In this document: positions 45,067 to 53,945 of the stretch, one piece after another
Numbering within the stretch: position 1 is the first letter of the stretch
How the letters are laid out: each line of letters starts with the position of its first letter
Source: Chitinophagaceae bacterium
Lineage (GTDB): Bacteria; Bacteroidota; Bacteroidia; Chitinophagales; Chitinophagaceae
Length of the DNA stretch: 54,028 nt
Reading direction: 5' to 3'
Assembly: GCA_022841365.1 (NCBI GenBank)
Contig: JALHRP010000023.1
Location: 1-54,028 of the forward strand
Position numbers and translations under genes: made by a program
The notes under the pieces: model-generated
The model's database searches: none
What the model was told of the DNA's origin: nothing
What the model saw: only the letters and a program-made list of their open reading frames with translations

Positions 45067-48000
45067 AGAACAATGCTCTTACAGATGCTCTTCCTGTATG
45101 AATGGCTTTTGTTTCACCTGGCTTTCTGCCCTCATACTGAAAATTTATTTCCATGTTATTGGATAACCGTTTGGTGAAATCAAGATTCCAGATAAAATTT
45201 TTACCGGGCAATAATGCATCCAGCATAATAAAGGCAACAGTTGTATTGGTTGCACCTGTAAAACTAATATTGCTGAATTGGAATTTTCCGTTAATGGTAC
45301 TGCTTGATAACACATTGTACCGGAGTTCTGTTATGATCGAATGAATCTTTGCCCGCTCTTTTGCTCCTTCCTGATTGTTTTTTTCTTCGTACTTGTAATT
45401 TAATGAGAAGCGATATTTTGTTCCATCCTGATAACTGAGCGATGGCTCTGTAAGCCACTGCGCAAGATTATAATTCCTGTTACCGAATTTAGGTGTTGCC
45501 AGTTTGTTGTTGGTTGATTTATACGTGATCACCGATGCAAATCGCTTGGATAAATTCCAGCGCACTCTGGTAGAAAAATCGCTGAGCGTTCTTGTTTCCA
45601 ATCCATAGGTTAAGATGGAACGGTTATTACTGAGAATATGTGTAAAATCAATTCCCCACACACTGCTTGTACGGTTAAAAAAGAATGTATTGGTGATGAT
45701 GGAGTTCAGTGAAATAAGACTTGTATCTGCTGCCGGTTTTGAAAACGGATTTAAGCTGATATTTTTTTGCGAAATTTCTTTTTTAAAGATCTGCATACCG
45801 GATTGTGCAGAGATTCTTGTCAAAAACTTTTTAAATCCTTTGGCTTTATTGATGTCAATCAACGCTCTTGGATTTAAATTTAAACTGTAATTAAACTGAT
45901 TATAGTTTGCACGGATAAAATCAAGTGTTGGCGTAAACACACGGATATATCTGGCCTGATCCTGATACAAGGCAGTTTCAAATTCATTGAGCTGCGGAAT
46001 ACCATCAGCATTATAATCGTTCCATGTAAACTCACCCTGTCCTGCAGGAACTTCTAAAAACGAATAATCTCTGCGCTGTTCCTGTCCGCTGCCGGCTTCA
46101 TACAACAGATTACCGGTAACCATTCCTTTCCATTCATTAATAAAATATTCTGCACGGCCAAGGACTGTACGCTCTGCTTTTTGTCCGGTTAACTGCTGAT
46201 TAAATACTTTCAGTTCACGGATGGTAGCATTGAGCCTGAACTGATGACGTTCACTGCTCATCAGTTCAACATAGGCATTGTAGTTATAACTGCGATCAAC
46301 CTGTTCGGTTTGTTTACCTACAGGTAATTTATCCCGCCTTGTAAAAAAGTTAGCACCCCATTTATTAGCCGCTTCTTTTGAACGCAGATAAAACGTCCAG
46401 GTATTCCATACAAAACTGAGTGCAGTAAGTGAATCGGTTCTGCGGTTTCTGATTTCGCTGTGTTCAAGATAGTACTGCCCTCCTATTTCTATTTGATCCA
46501 GTTGATCAAAACGTTTCTTTAAATCCAATTTAGGCCGAAGAAAAAAACCTTTGTTACTGCCGCTGTCTGTACCGGAATAATTCATACTGCCCAACCAGCT
46601 CCAGCCTTTTTTTGTAAACGTATGCTGCAGAGCATGTCTTACTCCTTTAAATAACAGACCCCGCTGATAACTTTCAATTCCATAGTTGAATGTGTGTTCT
46701 TTTGCACGCATCAGTTCAACTCCTGCATTGATGATCTGTTCTTTTTCCTGTTGCAGAAAAACAGGCAAGCCCCACTCCCTTGTAAACTCCACCGGACGTA
46801 ACCGTTCCAGTGCACGGAAGCGATCCTGCACCAGTTCATACGATCCTGTTATTTTATAACTCAAAGGCTTTGTAGTATTTCCTTTAAAGCGGTTGTTGTA
46901 CTGCATGGCAATTCTTCCTGCTGCTCCCTGATCATTTGTTTTATCTTTTCTTGCCAATGTGTTGATGTCAAAGCGGCTGACTGCCAACTCTGTTTTTACC
47001 AGAAAATGTTTATTCACCTGGTAATCGGCTCCAACGGTTATCATTTGTTGTGTGCGTGGTGCAACTAAGCGAACAGCCGGTACAAATCTTCCTTTACGTA
47101 TTCCATTTTCCGGAGCAATCCATTTAAAGGTTCGTCCGTTTGCTCCGCTGATATCTTGTACATAATCACCGTTTCCTTCGCCCACATCAACAAACGATGC
47201 ACTGTACACATCGGGCTGCTGAACGGTGGTATAAACCAGCACTGAATCATAGATGATGCTGTTTACAACAGAATCAACGAGACGATACACAATCCGATTA
47301 GCTGCAAACGTATCTTTTATAGTAGATGGATATAAGGCCGTTTCAATACGATCGCCTGCATCAAACAAAAACTGTTTCTGTTCTGTACTCAACACCTGGT
47401 TAACAGATGTATTTTTTGAATCGGAATTAGAAAACGCATTGACTCTGAATGTAACTTTATCATTTACTTTTAATTCATTGCCAATAATGACCTGTGAGTT
47501 CAAAAAGTTTCTGTCCGCATATTCAAACTCCACCTGTATACGCCGGTCTTTGGTAATCAGTCGCCTTGGTGTAAAGGTTACTTCTGCAGTATTGTAATTA
47601 ATTACATAGTCCTGATCTTCTCCACGCTGCATCAACTCGCCATCAATAAACACCCGTTCGGTACCTGCCAGTACAATAAAAAACAATTCACCATTTGGCC
47701 CCTGTAAACGGTATGGTCCCTGGTTTCCTTCTAATCCCTGAACTACGTACCGGTTAAACTTTCCTTTGGCAATAGCACCTGTTACAAGCGAAGTATTTTT
47801 TCCGTTTTTAAATACAGCGGTTTCGTTTTGAAACGAGATCCCTTGTAAACGTTTATAAAAACTGAGAAAGTAAGCATCGTTCCGTCTTACATCAATATCG
47901 CCGAGATTTAATTGCCATCCTTTTTTCTTTAGTTGAATAAACACACGGTCAAATTCATTTAACTGCTGGGTATTACCTTCGGCCTGTACAGGAATATTGT

Positions 48001-48529
48001 TATCCGTTAATGCAGCAGACAGCATCATACTGTCGCCAATCATTCCATTGATCTGCAGATTCAGTACACCGTTTACAACAGCATCCTGATTATTACCAAA
48101 CGAAATACCACGCCCAAAGCTTCCGTTATAATTTACATTCCCAAAATCGAACATGTTTTTTCCAAAACCTGTTTCGTTATCAATAGTGAGAGGTGTGGTG
48201 ATGAAATTATTTTTGATGTCATCATACTTCATCCGCTGGGCCTGCGCATTCAACTTATATGGAAACACACGGTATGTAACCGACACAGAATCCATCGCCG
48301 GTGCATTGATCCAGAAGAGTTGTGCATTGATTTCATCAATTCTGTAATCTGTCTTTGTTAAACCGGCAATAAATACAGAGTTGGGCACAAGGCTCAATGA
48401 ATCAATCTTAACCGGACTTGTTTTTGTACTGATCTTTTTGGTGCGGAGATTCGACAACGGGTTTAACTGCTGTGCAGTTGCAAGCAGTGAGGAAAGCAGT
48501 AAAGCCGTAAAAAAGAAGAGTTTTCTGAT
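45065..48529 (-). CDS. Large outer membrane beta-barrel protein; ATC start inferred
   Basis: An uncharacterised Bacteroidota protein of about 1154 residues. Blocks such as GNQGPYRLQGPNGELFFIVL, AGTERVFIDGELMQRGEDQD and YVINYNTAEVTFTPRRLITK precede a long run of amphipathic strands ending in a Phe, as in outer-membrane barrels; SprA-like porins share this style but are far longer. The first usual start (TTG 48457) gives no signal peptide. The same frame extends up to an in-frame stop at 48533-48535 and encodes RKLFFFTALLLSSLLATAQQ, a classic signal peptide, directly preceded by ATC (48527-48529) and not by ATG, GTG or TTG. I therefore set the start at the ATC. Confidence 0.72.
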   Translation of the reverse strand: MRKLFFFTALLLSSLLATAQQLNPLSNLRTKKISTKTSPVKIDSLSLVPNSVFIAGLTKTDYRIDEINAQLFWINAPAMDSVSVTYRVFPYKLNAQAQRMKYDDIKNNFITTPLTIDNETGFGKNMFDFGNVNYNGSFGRGISFGNNQDAVVNGVLNLQINGMIGDSMMLSAALTDNNIPVQAEGNTQQLNEFDRVFIQLKKKGWQLNLGDIDVRRNDAYFLSFYKRLQGISFQNETAVFKNGKNTSLVTGAIAKGKFNRYVVQGLEGNQGPYRLQGPNGELFFIVLAGTERVFIDGELMQRGEDQDYVINYNTAEVTFTPRRLITKDRRIQVEFEYADRNFLNSQVIIGNELKVNDKVTFRVNAFSNSDSKNTSVNQVLSTEQKQFLFDAGDRIETALYPSTIKDTFAANRIVYRLVDSVVNSIIYDSVLVYTTVQQPDVYSASFVDVGEGNGDYVQDISGANGRTFKWIAPENGIRKGRFVPAVRLVAPRTQQMITVGADYQVNKHFLVKTELAVSRFDINTLARKDKTNDQGAAGRIAMQYNNRFKGNTTKPLSYKITGSYELVQDRFRALERLRPVEFTREWGLPVFLQQEKEQIINAGVELMRAKEHTFNYGIESYQRGLLFKGVRHALQHTFTKKGWSWLGSMNYSGTDSGSNKGFFLRPKLDLKKRFDQLDQIEIGGQYYLEHSEIRNRRTDSLTALSFVWNTWTFYLRSKEAANKWGANFFTRRDKLPVGKQTEQVDRSYNYNAYVELMSSERHQFRLNATIRELKVFNQQLTGQKAERTVLGRAEYFINEWKGMVTGNLLYEAGSGQEQRRDYSFLEVPAGQGEFTWNDYNADGIPQLNEFETALYQDQARYIRVFTPTLDFIRANYNQFNYSLNLNPRALIDINKAKGFKKFLTRISAQSGMQIFKKEISQKNISLNPFSKPAADTSLISLNSIITNTFFFNRTSSVWGIDFTHILSNNRSILTYGLETRTLSDFSTRVRWNLSKRFASVITYKSTNNKLATPKFGNRNYNLAQWLTEPSLSYQDGTKYRFSLNYKYEEKNNQEGAKERAKIHSIITELRYNVLSSSTINGKFQFSNISFTGATNTTVAFIMLDALLPGKNFIWNLDFTKRLSNNMEINFQYEGRKPGETKAIHTGRASVRALF

Positions 48530-48599
48530 AAGTCAGTGGTTTTCAGGATAAGAATGTGTAAAAGTAGAATTTATTGTGCAACAAGCAGGAATATCGGTA

Positions 48600-48719
48600 T
48601 CTGTTCACCTGAAAGCTGACTGTATACACTCCTCTTTCTAGGATAAAAAGAAAAGACCTCCTAAGGAAGTCTTTTCTTTTTATAACGTTTCTCGATCAAT
48701 CAGCTTTCAGGTGAGCAGA
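48600..48719 (-). repeat. Nested inverted repeats with strong terminator core
   Basis: Outer 20-base arms (48600-48619 and 48700-48719; core cacctgaaagctga and tcagctttcaggtg) match with one mismatch. Inside them ataaaaagaaaagac (48643-48657) and gtcttttctttttat (48669-48683) form a perfect 15-pair stem, with tcct/agga closing the loop. The inner hairpin with its T-rich arm can serve as the sdhB terminator. The outer arms are unusual for a terminator and suggest a mobile or cruciform element. Confidence 0.78.
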
Positions 48720-48722
48720 CAA

Positions 48723-49487
48723 CTATTTGCTGGCTGTTAAAGTCGCCACCGCATAATCTGCATTCAGTCGTGCAATATTGGTAATAGAAATTTCTTTCGG
48801 ACAAACTGCTTCGCATGCACCCGTGTTGGTACAGGCGCCAAATCCTTCTTTATCCATTTGAGCAACCATGTTAATCACCCTTGTTTTCTTTTCGGGTTCA
48901 CCTTGTGGCAATTGATTCAGGTGCGCCGCTTTTGCACTTACAAATAACATGGCCGATGAATTTTTACATGCAGCCACACATGCACCGCAACCAATACAGG
49001 CTGCAGCTGCAAAAGCCGCATCTGCTTTTGCTTTATCAACAGGTAAAGCATTAGCATCTACTGCATTGCCAGTATTTACGCTGATGTATCCTCCTGCCTG
49101 TATAATACGGTCAAACGCAGAACGGTCTACCATTAAATCTTTTACTACCGGAAATGCATTGGCACGCCATGGTTCTACTACAATGGTATCGCCATCGTTA
49201 AAGGCACGCATATGTAACTGACAGGTTGTGTTGGCTTGCCATGGTCCGTGCGGACGACCATTGATGTACATACTGCACATACCGCAAATACCTTCTCTGC
49301 AATCATGATCAAAAGCCACTGGATCTTTGCCTTCCACAATCAGTTGCTCATTCAACACATCAAACATTTCCAGAAAACTCATTTCCTGTGAAATATTATT
49401 GGCATTGTAGGTTTCAAATGAACCTTTCTCTTTACTGTTCTTCTGGCGCCAGACTTTCAGTTTAACATTAATATTTTTATGTTCCAT
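48723..49487 (-). CDS. sdhB: Succinate dehydrogenase / fumarate reductase iron-sulfur subunit
   Basis: A 254-residue subunit carrying three clusters. [2Fe-2S]: Cys63, Cys68, Cys71, Cys89 (CREGICGMC). First [4Fe-4S] or [3Fe-4S] ligands: Cys164, Cys167, Cys170, Cys174 ([11 protein letters not shown]); second set: Cys219, Cys225, Cys229 ([11 protein letters not shown]). It passes electrons between SdhA and the membrane subunit. It starts one base after the stop of the inserted S23-type gene (TAG-T-ATG), so its translation may depend on that gene. Followed by the nested-repeat terminator. Confidence 0.96.
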   Translation of the reverse strand: MEHKNINVKLKVWRQKNSKEKGSFETYNANNISQEMSFLEMFDVLNEQLIVEGKDPVAFDHDCREGICGMCSMYINGRPHGPWQANTTCQLHMRAFNDGDTIVVEPWRANAFPVVKDLMVDRSAFDRIIQAGGYISVNTGNAVDANALPVDKAKADAAFAAAACIGCGACVAACKNSSAMLFVSAKAAHLNQLPQGEPEKKTRVINMVAQMDKEGFGACTNTGACEAVCPKEISITNIARLNADYAVATLTASK

Positions 49488-49488
49488 A

Positions 49489-49908
49489 CTATAAATGTGT
49501 CAATTTGAGAATTTGAAAATTTGAAAATGCAACCAACACACTCCAAATAAACCCGGAAATCCTTCCTTTGGAAGAAGCGATGATCTTCGATAAAATCCGT
49601 AGTATCTCATCTAAATCTTCTTTCAGTTTTGGGTTGTATTTGTAACTTTCACTTCTTTCGCAAAGGATCAACCAGTACAATGTTTCACTTGCTTCTTTGG
49701 CTGCTATTTTCATTTTATGAATAAAGTCAGCCTTGCTTTCAGCATTCTGTGCCTCAAACACGTTAGCACCTATACTGGTTGCTGAACGAAGTAATTGTCT
49801 TGCAATCACATATTTTCTGTCTTGTTCAAGAGCTTCGCAATAAGCTATGACCGTAACTGAAAAATCAATTGTTTTGGTCACAATCACATTGTCTTTATCA
49901 TTTCTCAT
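49489..49908 (-). CDS. Four-helix-bundle (S23/IVP type) protein inside the sdh operon
   Basis: A 139-residue protein of the S23 intervening-sequence family: helices around [59 protein letters not shown] and [19 protein letters not shown]. The pattern RSATSIGAN is the family hallmark. Such genes occur inside 23S rRNA intervening sequences, as stand-alone repeats, and as avd in diversity-generating retroelements; no retroelement is present here. The C-terminal 25 residues are encoded across the left inverted repeat. Start ATG 49908 chosen over TTG 49932. Confidence 0.88.
   Translation of the reverse strand: MRNDKDNVIVTKTIDFSVTVIAYCEALEQDRKYVIARQLLRSATSIGANVFEAQNAESKADFIHKMKIAAKEASETLYWLILCERSESYKYNPKLKEDLDEILRILSKIIASSKGRISGFIWSVLVAFSNFQILKLTHL
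49510..49529 (+). repeat. Left inverted repeat of the S23-type insertion
   Basis: aatttgaaaatttgaaaatg, a perfect inverted match to 49957-49976. It is part of a longer TTTGA-rich stretch (49501-49529) and is read in frame as the protein's C-terminus. Confidence 0.85.
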
Positions 49909-49956
49909 AACTTGAATTTTGAATATTAGCAATTTGATTTCATTTTCAAATTACCA

Positions 49957-49976
49957 CATTTTCAAATTTTCAAATT
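49957..49976 (+). repeat. Right inverted repeat of the S23-type insertion
   Basis: cattttcaaattttcaaatt, the reverse complement of 49510-49529 without mismatch; a shorter copy cattttcaaattacc lies next to it at 49941-49955. It starts seven bases from the sdhA stop. Confidence 0.85.
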
Positions 49977-49982
49977 ACCTGC

Positions 49983-51953
49983 TTATTTATAACTTCTCTG
50001 ACTCGGCTTCACCACCTCGTAATTTAATTCTTCTTTATGCAATTGCCATTCATGTTCGCCTTTCATTTCCCAGCTGGCAACGTACATAAATTTATCATCA
50101 TGACGCAAGGCTTCGCCTTCTTCAGTTTGATGCTCTTCACGGAAATGACCACCACAACTTTCTTCACGATTTAATGCATCAATACACATCAACTCTCCTA
50201 ACTCAATAAAGTCGGCTACACGGTTTGCCTTATCCAGTTCAGGATTCATTTCGTTAATCTCTCCTGGAATACGCACATCACTCCAGAACTCCTGCTTCAA
50301 TTGCTGCACTTCTTTAATGGCCTGTTTCAACCCTTCGGCATTACGGGCCATTCCGCATTTATCCCAAATGATTTTGCCCAAACGCTTGTGAAAACTTTCA
50401 ACAGTTTTTGTACCCTTGATGTTCATGAGCATATGTATGCGGTCACGCACTTTACTTTCTGCTTCCGCAAATGCAGGATGATCAGTAGAAATCGCTTTTA
50501 CCCGAATTTCATCTGCCAGATAATTGCCGATTGTGTATGGAATAACAAAATAACCATCGGCCAAACCCTGCATCAACGCACTTGCACCTAAACGGTTTGC
50601 ACCATGATCGCTGAAGTTGGCTTCACCTAAAGCATATAAACCGGGAATATTCGTCATCAGTTCATAATCAACCCATAAACCACCCATGGTATAGTGCACG
50701 GCAGGATAAATCCGCATCGGCACTTCGTATGGATTTTCGCCGGTGATCTTTGCATACATATCAAACAGGTTACCATACTTTTCTTTCACTACATCTTTCC
50801 CCATCTGCGTAATGGTATCCGCATCGGCATTAATACCACGCTTACCTGCTTCAATTTTTCCATAGCGTTGAATCGCTGCTGCATAATCGAGATACACCGC
50901 CTGCTTGCTTGTGCCCACACCGTAACCCGCATCGCAACGCTCTTTTGCTGCACGGCTTGCAACGTCTCTTGGAACAAGGTTACCAAATGCAGGATATCTG
51001 CGTTCTAAGTAATAATCTCTTTCTTCTTCGGGTATTTCATTTGGTTTACGTGTATCGCCTTTTTGTTTGGGCACCCATATACGACCATCGTTCCGTAATG
51101 ATTCACTCATCAAGGTTAACTTACTCTGATGATCGCCGCTTACCGGTATACAGGTTGGATGAATTTGTGTAAAACAAGGATTGCTGAAATAGGCTCCTTT
51201 ACGATGCGCTTTCCATGCAGCGGTTACATTACTGCCCATGGCGTTGGTTGAAAGATAGAATACATTTCCATAACCACCGCTGCATAACAGTACGGCATGA
51301 CCGAAGTGGCGTTCCAGTTCTCCGGTTATTAGATTACGTGCAATGATGCCTCTTGCCTTGCCATCAATCATTACAATATCCTGCATTTCATGACGGGCAT
51401 ACATGGTTACATTACCCAACGCTACCTGACGTTCCAGGGCCTGGTATGCACCTATTAATAACTGCTGACCCGTTTGGCCTGCAGCATAAAATGTACGTTG
51501 TACCTGTGTACCACCAAATGAACGGTTGCTGAGCAAACCGCCATATTCACGTGCAAAAGGAACACCCTGTGCCACACACTGATCAATGATGTTTGTACTC
51601 ACTTCGGCCAAACGATGAACGTTTCCTTCACGTGCACGGTAATCGCCTCCTTTAATGGTATCGTAAAACAAACGGTATACAGAATCACCATCATTCTGGT
51701 AATTTTTTGCCGCATTAATTCCTCCCTGTGCTGCAATAGAGTGTGCACGGCGTGGACTGTCCTGAAAACAGAATGCTTTTACTTTATATCCCAACTCACC
51801 AAGAGAAGCTGCTGCGGAAGCGCCGGCCAAACCGGTACCAATCACAATCACTTCCAGACTTCTTTTGTTTGCCGGGTTTACCAGCTTACATGTTGACTTA
51901 TAATTTTTCCATTTTGTTTCTAATGGCCCTGCGGGAATTTTTGAATTCAGCAT
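49983..51953 (-). CDS. sdhA: Succinate dehydrogenase / fumarate reductase flavoprotein subunit
   Basis: A 656-residue flavoprotein oxidising succinate to fumarate. Dinucleotide fold [19 protein letters not shown] near residue 38; covalent FAD His71 in [17 protein letters not shown]. The substrate region includes a HPTCIP-type loop ([10 protein letters not shown]) and the C-terminal [17 protein letters not shown]. Of the Bacteroidota/Wolinella fumarate reductase-like type B form. It is separated from sdhC by 293 bases and from sdhB by the S23-type insertion, so the operon is unusually open. Confidence 0.97.
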   Translation of the reverse strand: MLNSKIPAGPLETKWKNYKSTCKLVNPANKRSLEVIVIGTGLAGASAAASLGELGYKVKAFCFQDSPRRAHSIAAQGGINAAKNYQNDGDSVYRLFYDTIKGGDYRAREGNVHRLAEVSTNIIDQCVAQGVPFAREYGGLLSNRSFGGTQVQRTFYAAGQTGQQLLIGAYQALERQVALGNVTMYARHEMQDIVMIDGKARGIIARNLITGELERHFGHAVLLCSGGYGNVFYLSTNAMGSNVTAAWKAHRKGAYFSNPCFTQIHPTCIPVSGDHQSKLTLMSESLRNDGRIWVPKQKGDTRKPNEIPEEERDYYLERRYPAFGNLVPRDVASRAAKERCDAGYGVGTSKQAVYLDYAAAIQRYGKIEAGKRGINADADTITQMGKDVVKEKYGNLFDMYAKITGENPYEVPMRIYPAVHYTMGGLWVDYELMTNIPGLYALGEANFSDHGANRLGASALMQGLADGYFVIPYTIGNYLADEIRVKAISTDHPAFAEAESKVRDRIHMLMNIKGTKTVESFHKRLGKIIWDKCGMARNAEGLKQAIKEVQQLKQEFWSDVRIPGEINEMNPELDKANRVADFIELGELMCIDALNREESCGGHFREEHQTEEGEALRHDDKFMYVASWEMKGEHEWQLHKEELNYEVVKPSQRSYK

Positions 51954-52069
51954 ATTCGTTCAAATTCGTTTGAAGTACAAGTTATAAGGTATTTTTTTTG
52001 TAGTCAGCTTTTGTGTTATCTGTTCGGCAGATGTTGCGTCGCACACTTCAACATGGCCTCATCCTCGTC

Positions 52070-52232
52070 TCCTTCTCCAAAGGAGAAGGACGGTTCTCTA
52101 TCACAACTTCAATCTGCTTATCTTCCATTTCATCAGGTGTACATTACTCGCCACAATTCAAGCACTCTGATCAAAATTACACACCTCTAAAAAGTCAGCC
52201 TTGTGCTTTGCTAAGCCCCTCCTTTGGAGGGG
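52070..52232 (+). repeat. Hairpin repeats in the sdhC-sdhA spacer
   Basis: Two hairpins within a 293-base gap: tccttctcc / ggagaagga (52070-52078, 52082-52090) and cccctcc / ggagggg (52216-52222, 52226-52232), each with a three-base loop. The second lies 14 bases after the sdhC stop on the minus strand, followed by ggggaggcc-type sequence but no T run. They may be interspersed repeats or attenuating stem-loops. No promoter box or ORF was seen in the rest of this gap. Confidence 0.6.
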
Positions 52233-52246
52233 TTTGGGGAGGCCTT

Positions 52247-52954
52247 CTATTCAATCCACTTCAAATACATGGCCACAGGCATCAACGCAAACAATAAACT
52301 CACCAGTACAGAAAAACCCCAACCGATTGAATTTAATAACAAGAGATAGCGGTTGTTGTTTACTCCAATGGTGCGAAAGGCACTCTGGAAACCATGCAGC
52401 AAGTGCCAGAACAGGGAGATGCATGCAACGATGTATGCAACTACAACCCACAGTTCACTAAATGTTGCTTTCATTAAACCAAACATATCGTGCATCAACA
52501 CACCATTGTATTCAACCGGCATTTCAAGACCGGCTTCTGTAAAACGTGCAGGCACCCAAAAATGACTGAAATGCAAAATGAAAAACAGAAGTAACAACGT
52601 ACCCAGCAATCCCATACTGCGGCTGTACCACTTGCTTCCTTTATTACCCATTTCAACAGCATAACCAATTGAACGGGCTTTTTTGTTTTGCAATGTGAGC
52701 ATATAACCCTGTATAATGTGCAGGAGAATACCCCCCATTAATCCAACTTCTAAAATACGGATGAGCACAGTGGAAGCCATGAAATGTGCTGCTTTGTTAA
52801 ACATAGCCCCGTTATCATCGGGGTTAAACAAATCAGCAAAAATGGTGGCATTAATACTTACGTGAATGATTAAAAAGGAAATCAGAAACAGACCGGTAAG
52901 GCCCATCACTAATTTTTTACCAATAGTAGAAGTGAACATCTGCTTAAACGTCAT
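52247..52954 (-). CDS. sdhC: Succinate dehydrogenase cytochrome b subunit
   Basis: A 235-residue membrane anchor with five predicted helices (type B, one subunit). It begins MTFKQMFTSTIGKKLVMGLTGLFL, followed by FLIIHVSINATIFA with a likely heme His, LLHIIQGYMLTLQNKKAR, LHFSHFWVPARF and LFWHLLHGFQSAFRTIG, which supply the other heme His. Start set at ATG 52954; a longer ORF to 53032 runs through the promoter. It is the first gene of the sdh unit and passes electrons to menaquinone. Confidence 0.93.
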   Translation of the reverse strand: MTFKQMFTSTIGKKLVMGLTGLFLISFLIIHVSINATIFADLFNPDDNGAMFNKAAHFMASTVLIRILEVGLMGGILLHIIQGYMLTLQNKKARSIGYAVEMGNKGSKWYSRSMGLLGTLLLLFFILHFSHFWVPARFTEAGLEMPVEYNGVLMHDMFGLMKATFSELWVVVAYIVACISLFWHLLHGFQSAFRTIGVNNNRYLLLLNSIGWGFSVLVSLLFALMPVAMYLKWIE

Positions 52955-52981
52955 ATCAAAATAGTTTTGGAAGAGCCGTTG

Positions 52982-52989
52982 CAAATTTA
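52982..52989 (-). promoter_or_regulatory. -7 promoter box of the sdh operon
   Basis: TAAATTTG on the minus strand, perfect TAnnTTTG, 28 bases before the sdhC start. Confidence 0.65.
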
Positions 52990-53032
52990 GGGCAGGAACG
53001 CACAAAAAGTTCAGACAAAACATTTTATTCAA

Positions 53033-53063
53033 AACAAAAAGAGCTGCTCTGTGAGCAGCTCTT
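53033..53063 (-). terminator. Terminator of the DUF3575-like gene
   Basis: On the minus strand an 11-pair stem aagagctgctc (53039-53049) / gagcagctctt (53053-53063) with a three-base loop ends in a T-rich run. It separates the barrel gene from the sdh promoter. Confidence 0.88.
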
Positions 53064-53082
53064 AAAAAATTGAATCGGAAAA

Positions 53083-53850
53083 TTAAAATCTGAAGCCGAT
53101 GGTTAATCCGCCTCTTATGCCTGCCCAGGGTCCATTGAAATTTACAGTAGCTCCCTGTGCATTAACAATTGCTGTTTTATTTCCGAAAGGAAGTTCAAAT
53201 GCATCAATCTCTGCTTTAATATCGGCCTGCTCTTCCGGGGTTAGCGGTATACTTGCTTTACCTGAGAAAGAACCCTTGTTTGCACCAAAATGTCCGCCGC
53301 CAATCCACCAGTCTAATGATATGTACTGCCCTAAAAACCATTGCGCACCAAACATCAGTCCGCCGGTATGTGTCGTTATTTTTCCATTGAGTTTAATGGT
53401 ATTGGATTGAGCCGCACTGTTTTCATATGTAATAGGAACCTCTGCCGATTTAAACACTGCAAACCTGTAATAAGGTGCAATATAAAAACCACGGCCGTAT
53501 CCTTTTTTCCCAACGTAAAAACGTGCTTCAGGTGTAATGGCAAAGTTGCTCACCTTTAAATTATCAATGGTAGCAGCCGCATTGGGATCGGCCGCACCAA
53601 CCAGATCAATAAATGTATTTTTTATCGGCAAGCCGGAGTTGGGCATAAACCGCAAACCAACTGCTGCTGAAAAACGTTTGGTAATAACACGTTCATACTG
53701 AAGTGAGAAATTTTTAATTGCTAAAGGAAGTACGTTGAGTTTGATGTTGTTCATCTTAGTGCCTTCCGGCTTTTCACTATCCTGCGCTGTTGCAAAAGCA
53801 CATACAAACATCAACGCAATAAGTGAGGTAAAAGATAATTTGTTAGCCAT
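53083..53850 (-). CDS. Outer membrane beta-barrel protein (DUF3575-like)
   Basis: A 255-residue protein with a signal peptide (LIALMFVCAFATAQ). The mature part starts with a short polar linker, then strands such as NNIKLNVLPLAIKNFSLQYER, typical of DUF3575-like barrels, and RFYVGKKGYGRGFYIAPYYRF. The final strand GGLTIGFRF has the C-terminal Phe used by the BAM machinery. No ligand can be predicted. Start taken at MANKL (53850), three codons inside the longest frame. Single gene ending in a strong terminator. Confidence 0.8.
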   Translation of the reverse strand: MANKLSFTSLIALMFVCAFATAQDSEKPEGTKMNNIKLNVLPLAIKNFSLQYERVITKRFSAAVGLRFMPNSGLPIKNTFIDLVGAADPNAAATIDNLKVSNFAITPEARFYVGKKGYGRGFYIAPYYRFAVFKSAEVPITYENSAAQSNTIKLNGKITTHTGGLMFGAQWFLGQYISLDWWIGGGHFGANKGSFSGKASIPLTPEEQADIKAEIDAFELPFGNKTAIVNAQGATVNFNGPWAGIRGGLTIGFRF

Positions 53851-53945
53851 GATGTTCAATTTTTACGCAAGCTAATTAAGAGTGGCGGTAAAGCGGAGGG
53901 TATTTTTCAATTTTGAAGAAAATACCTATTTGTTGGTATTGCCAG

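Noticed and set aside
49489-49908. Avd protein of a diversity-generating retroelement
   Set aside because: The four-helix bundle fold is shared, but no reverse transcriptase or template/variable repeat is present.
52013-52297. Plus-strand ORF of 94 codons in the sdhC-sdhA spacer
   Set aside because: It runs through the hairpin repeats into sdhC, with low-complexity content; no protein signature.
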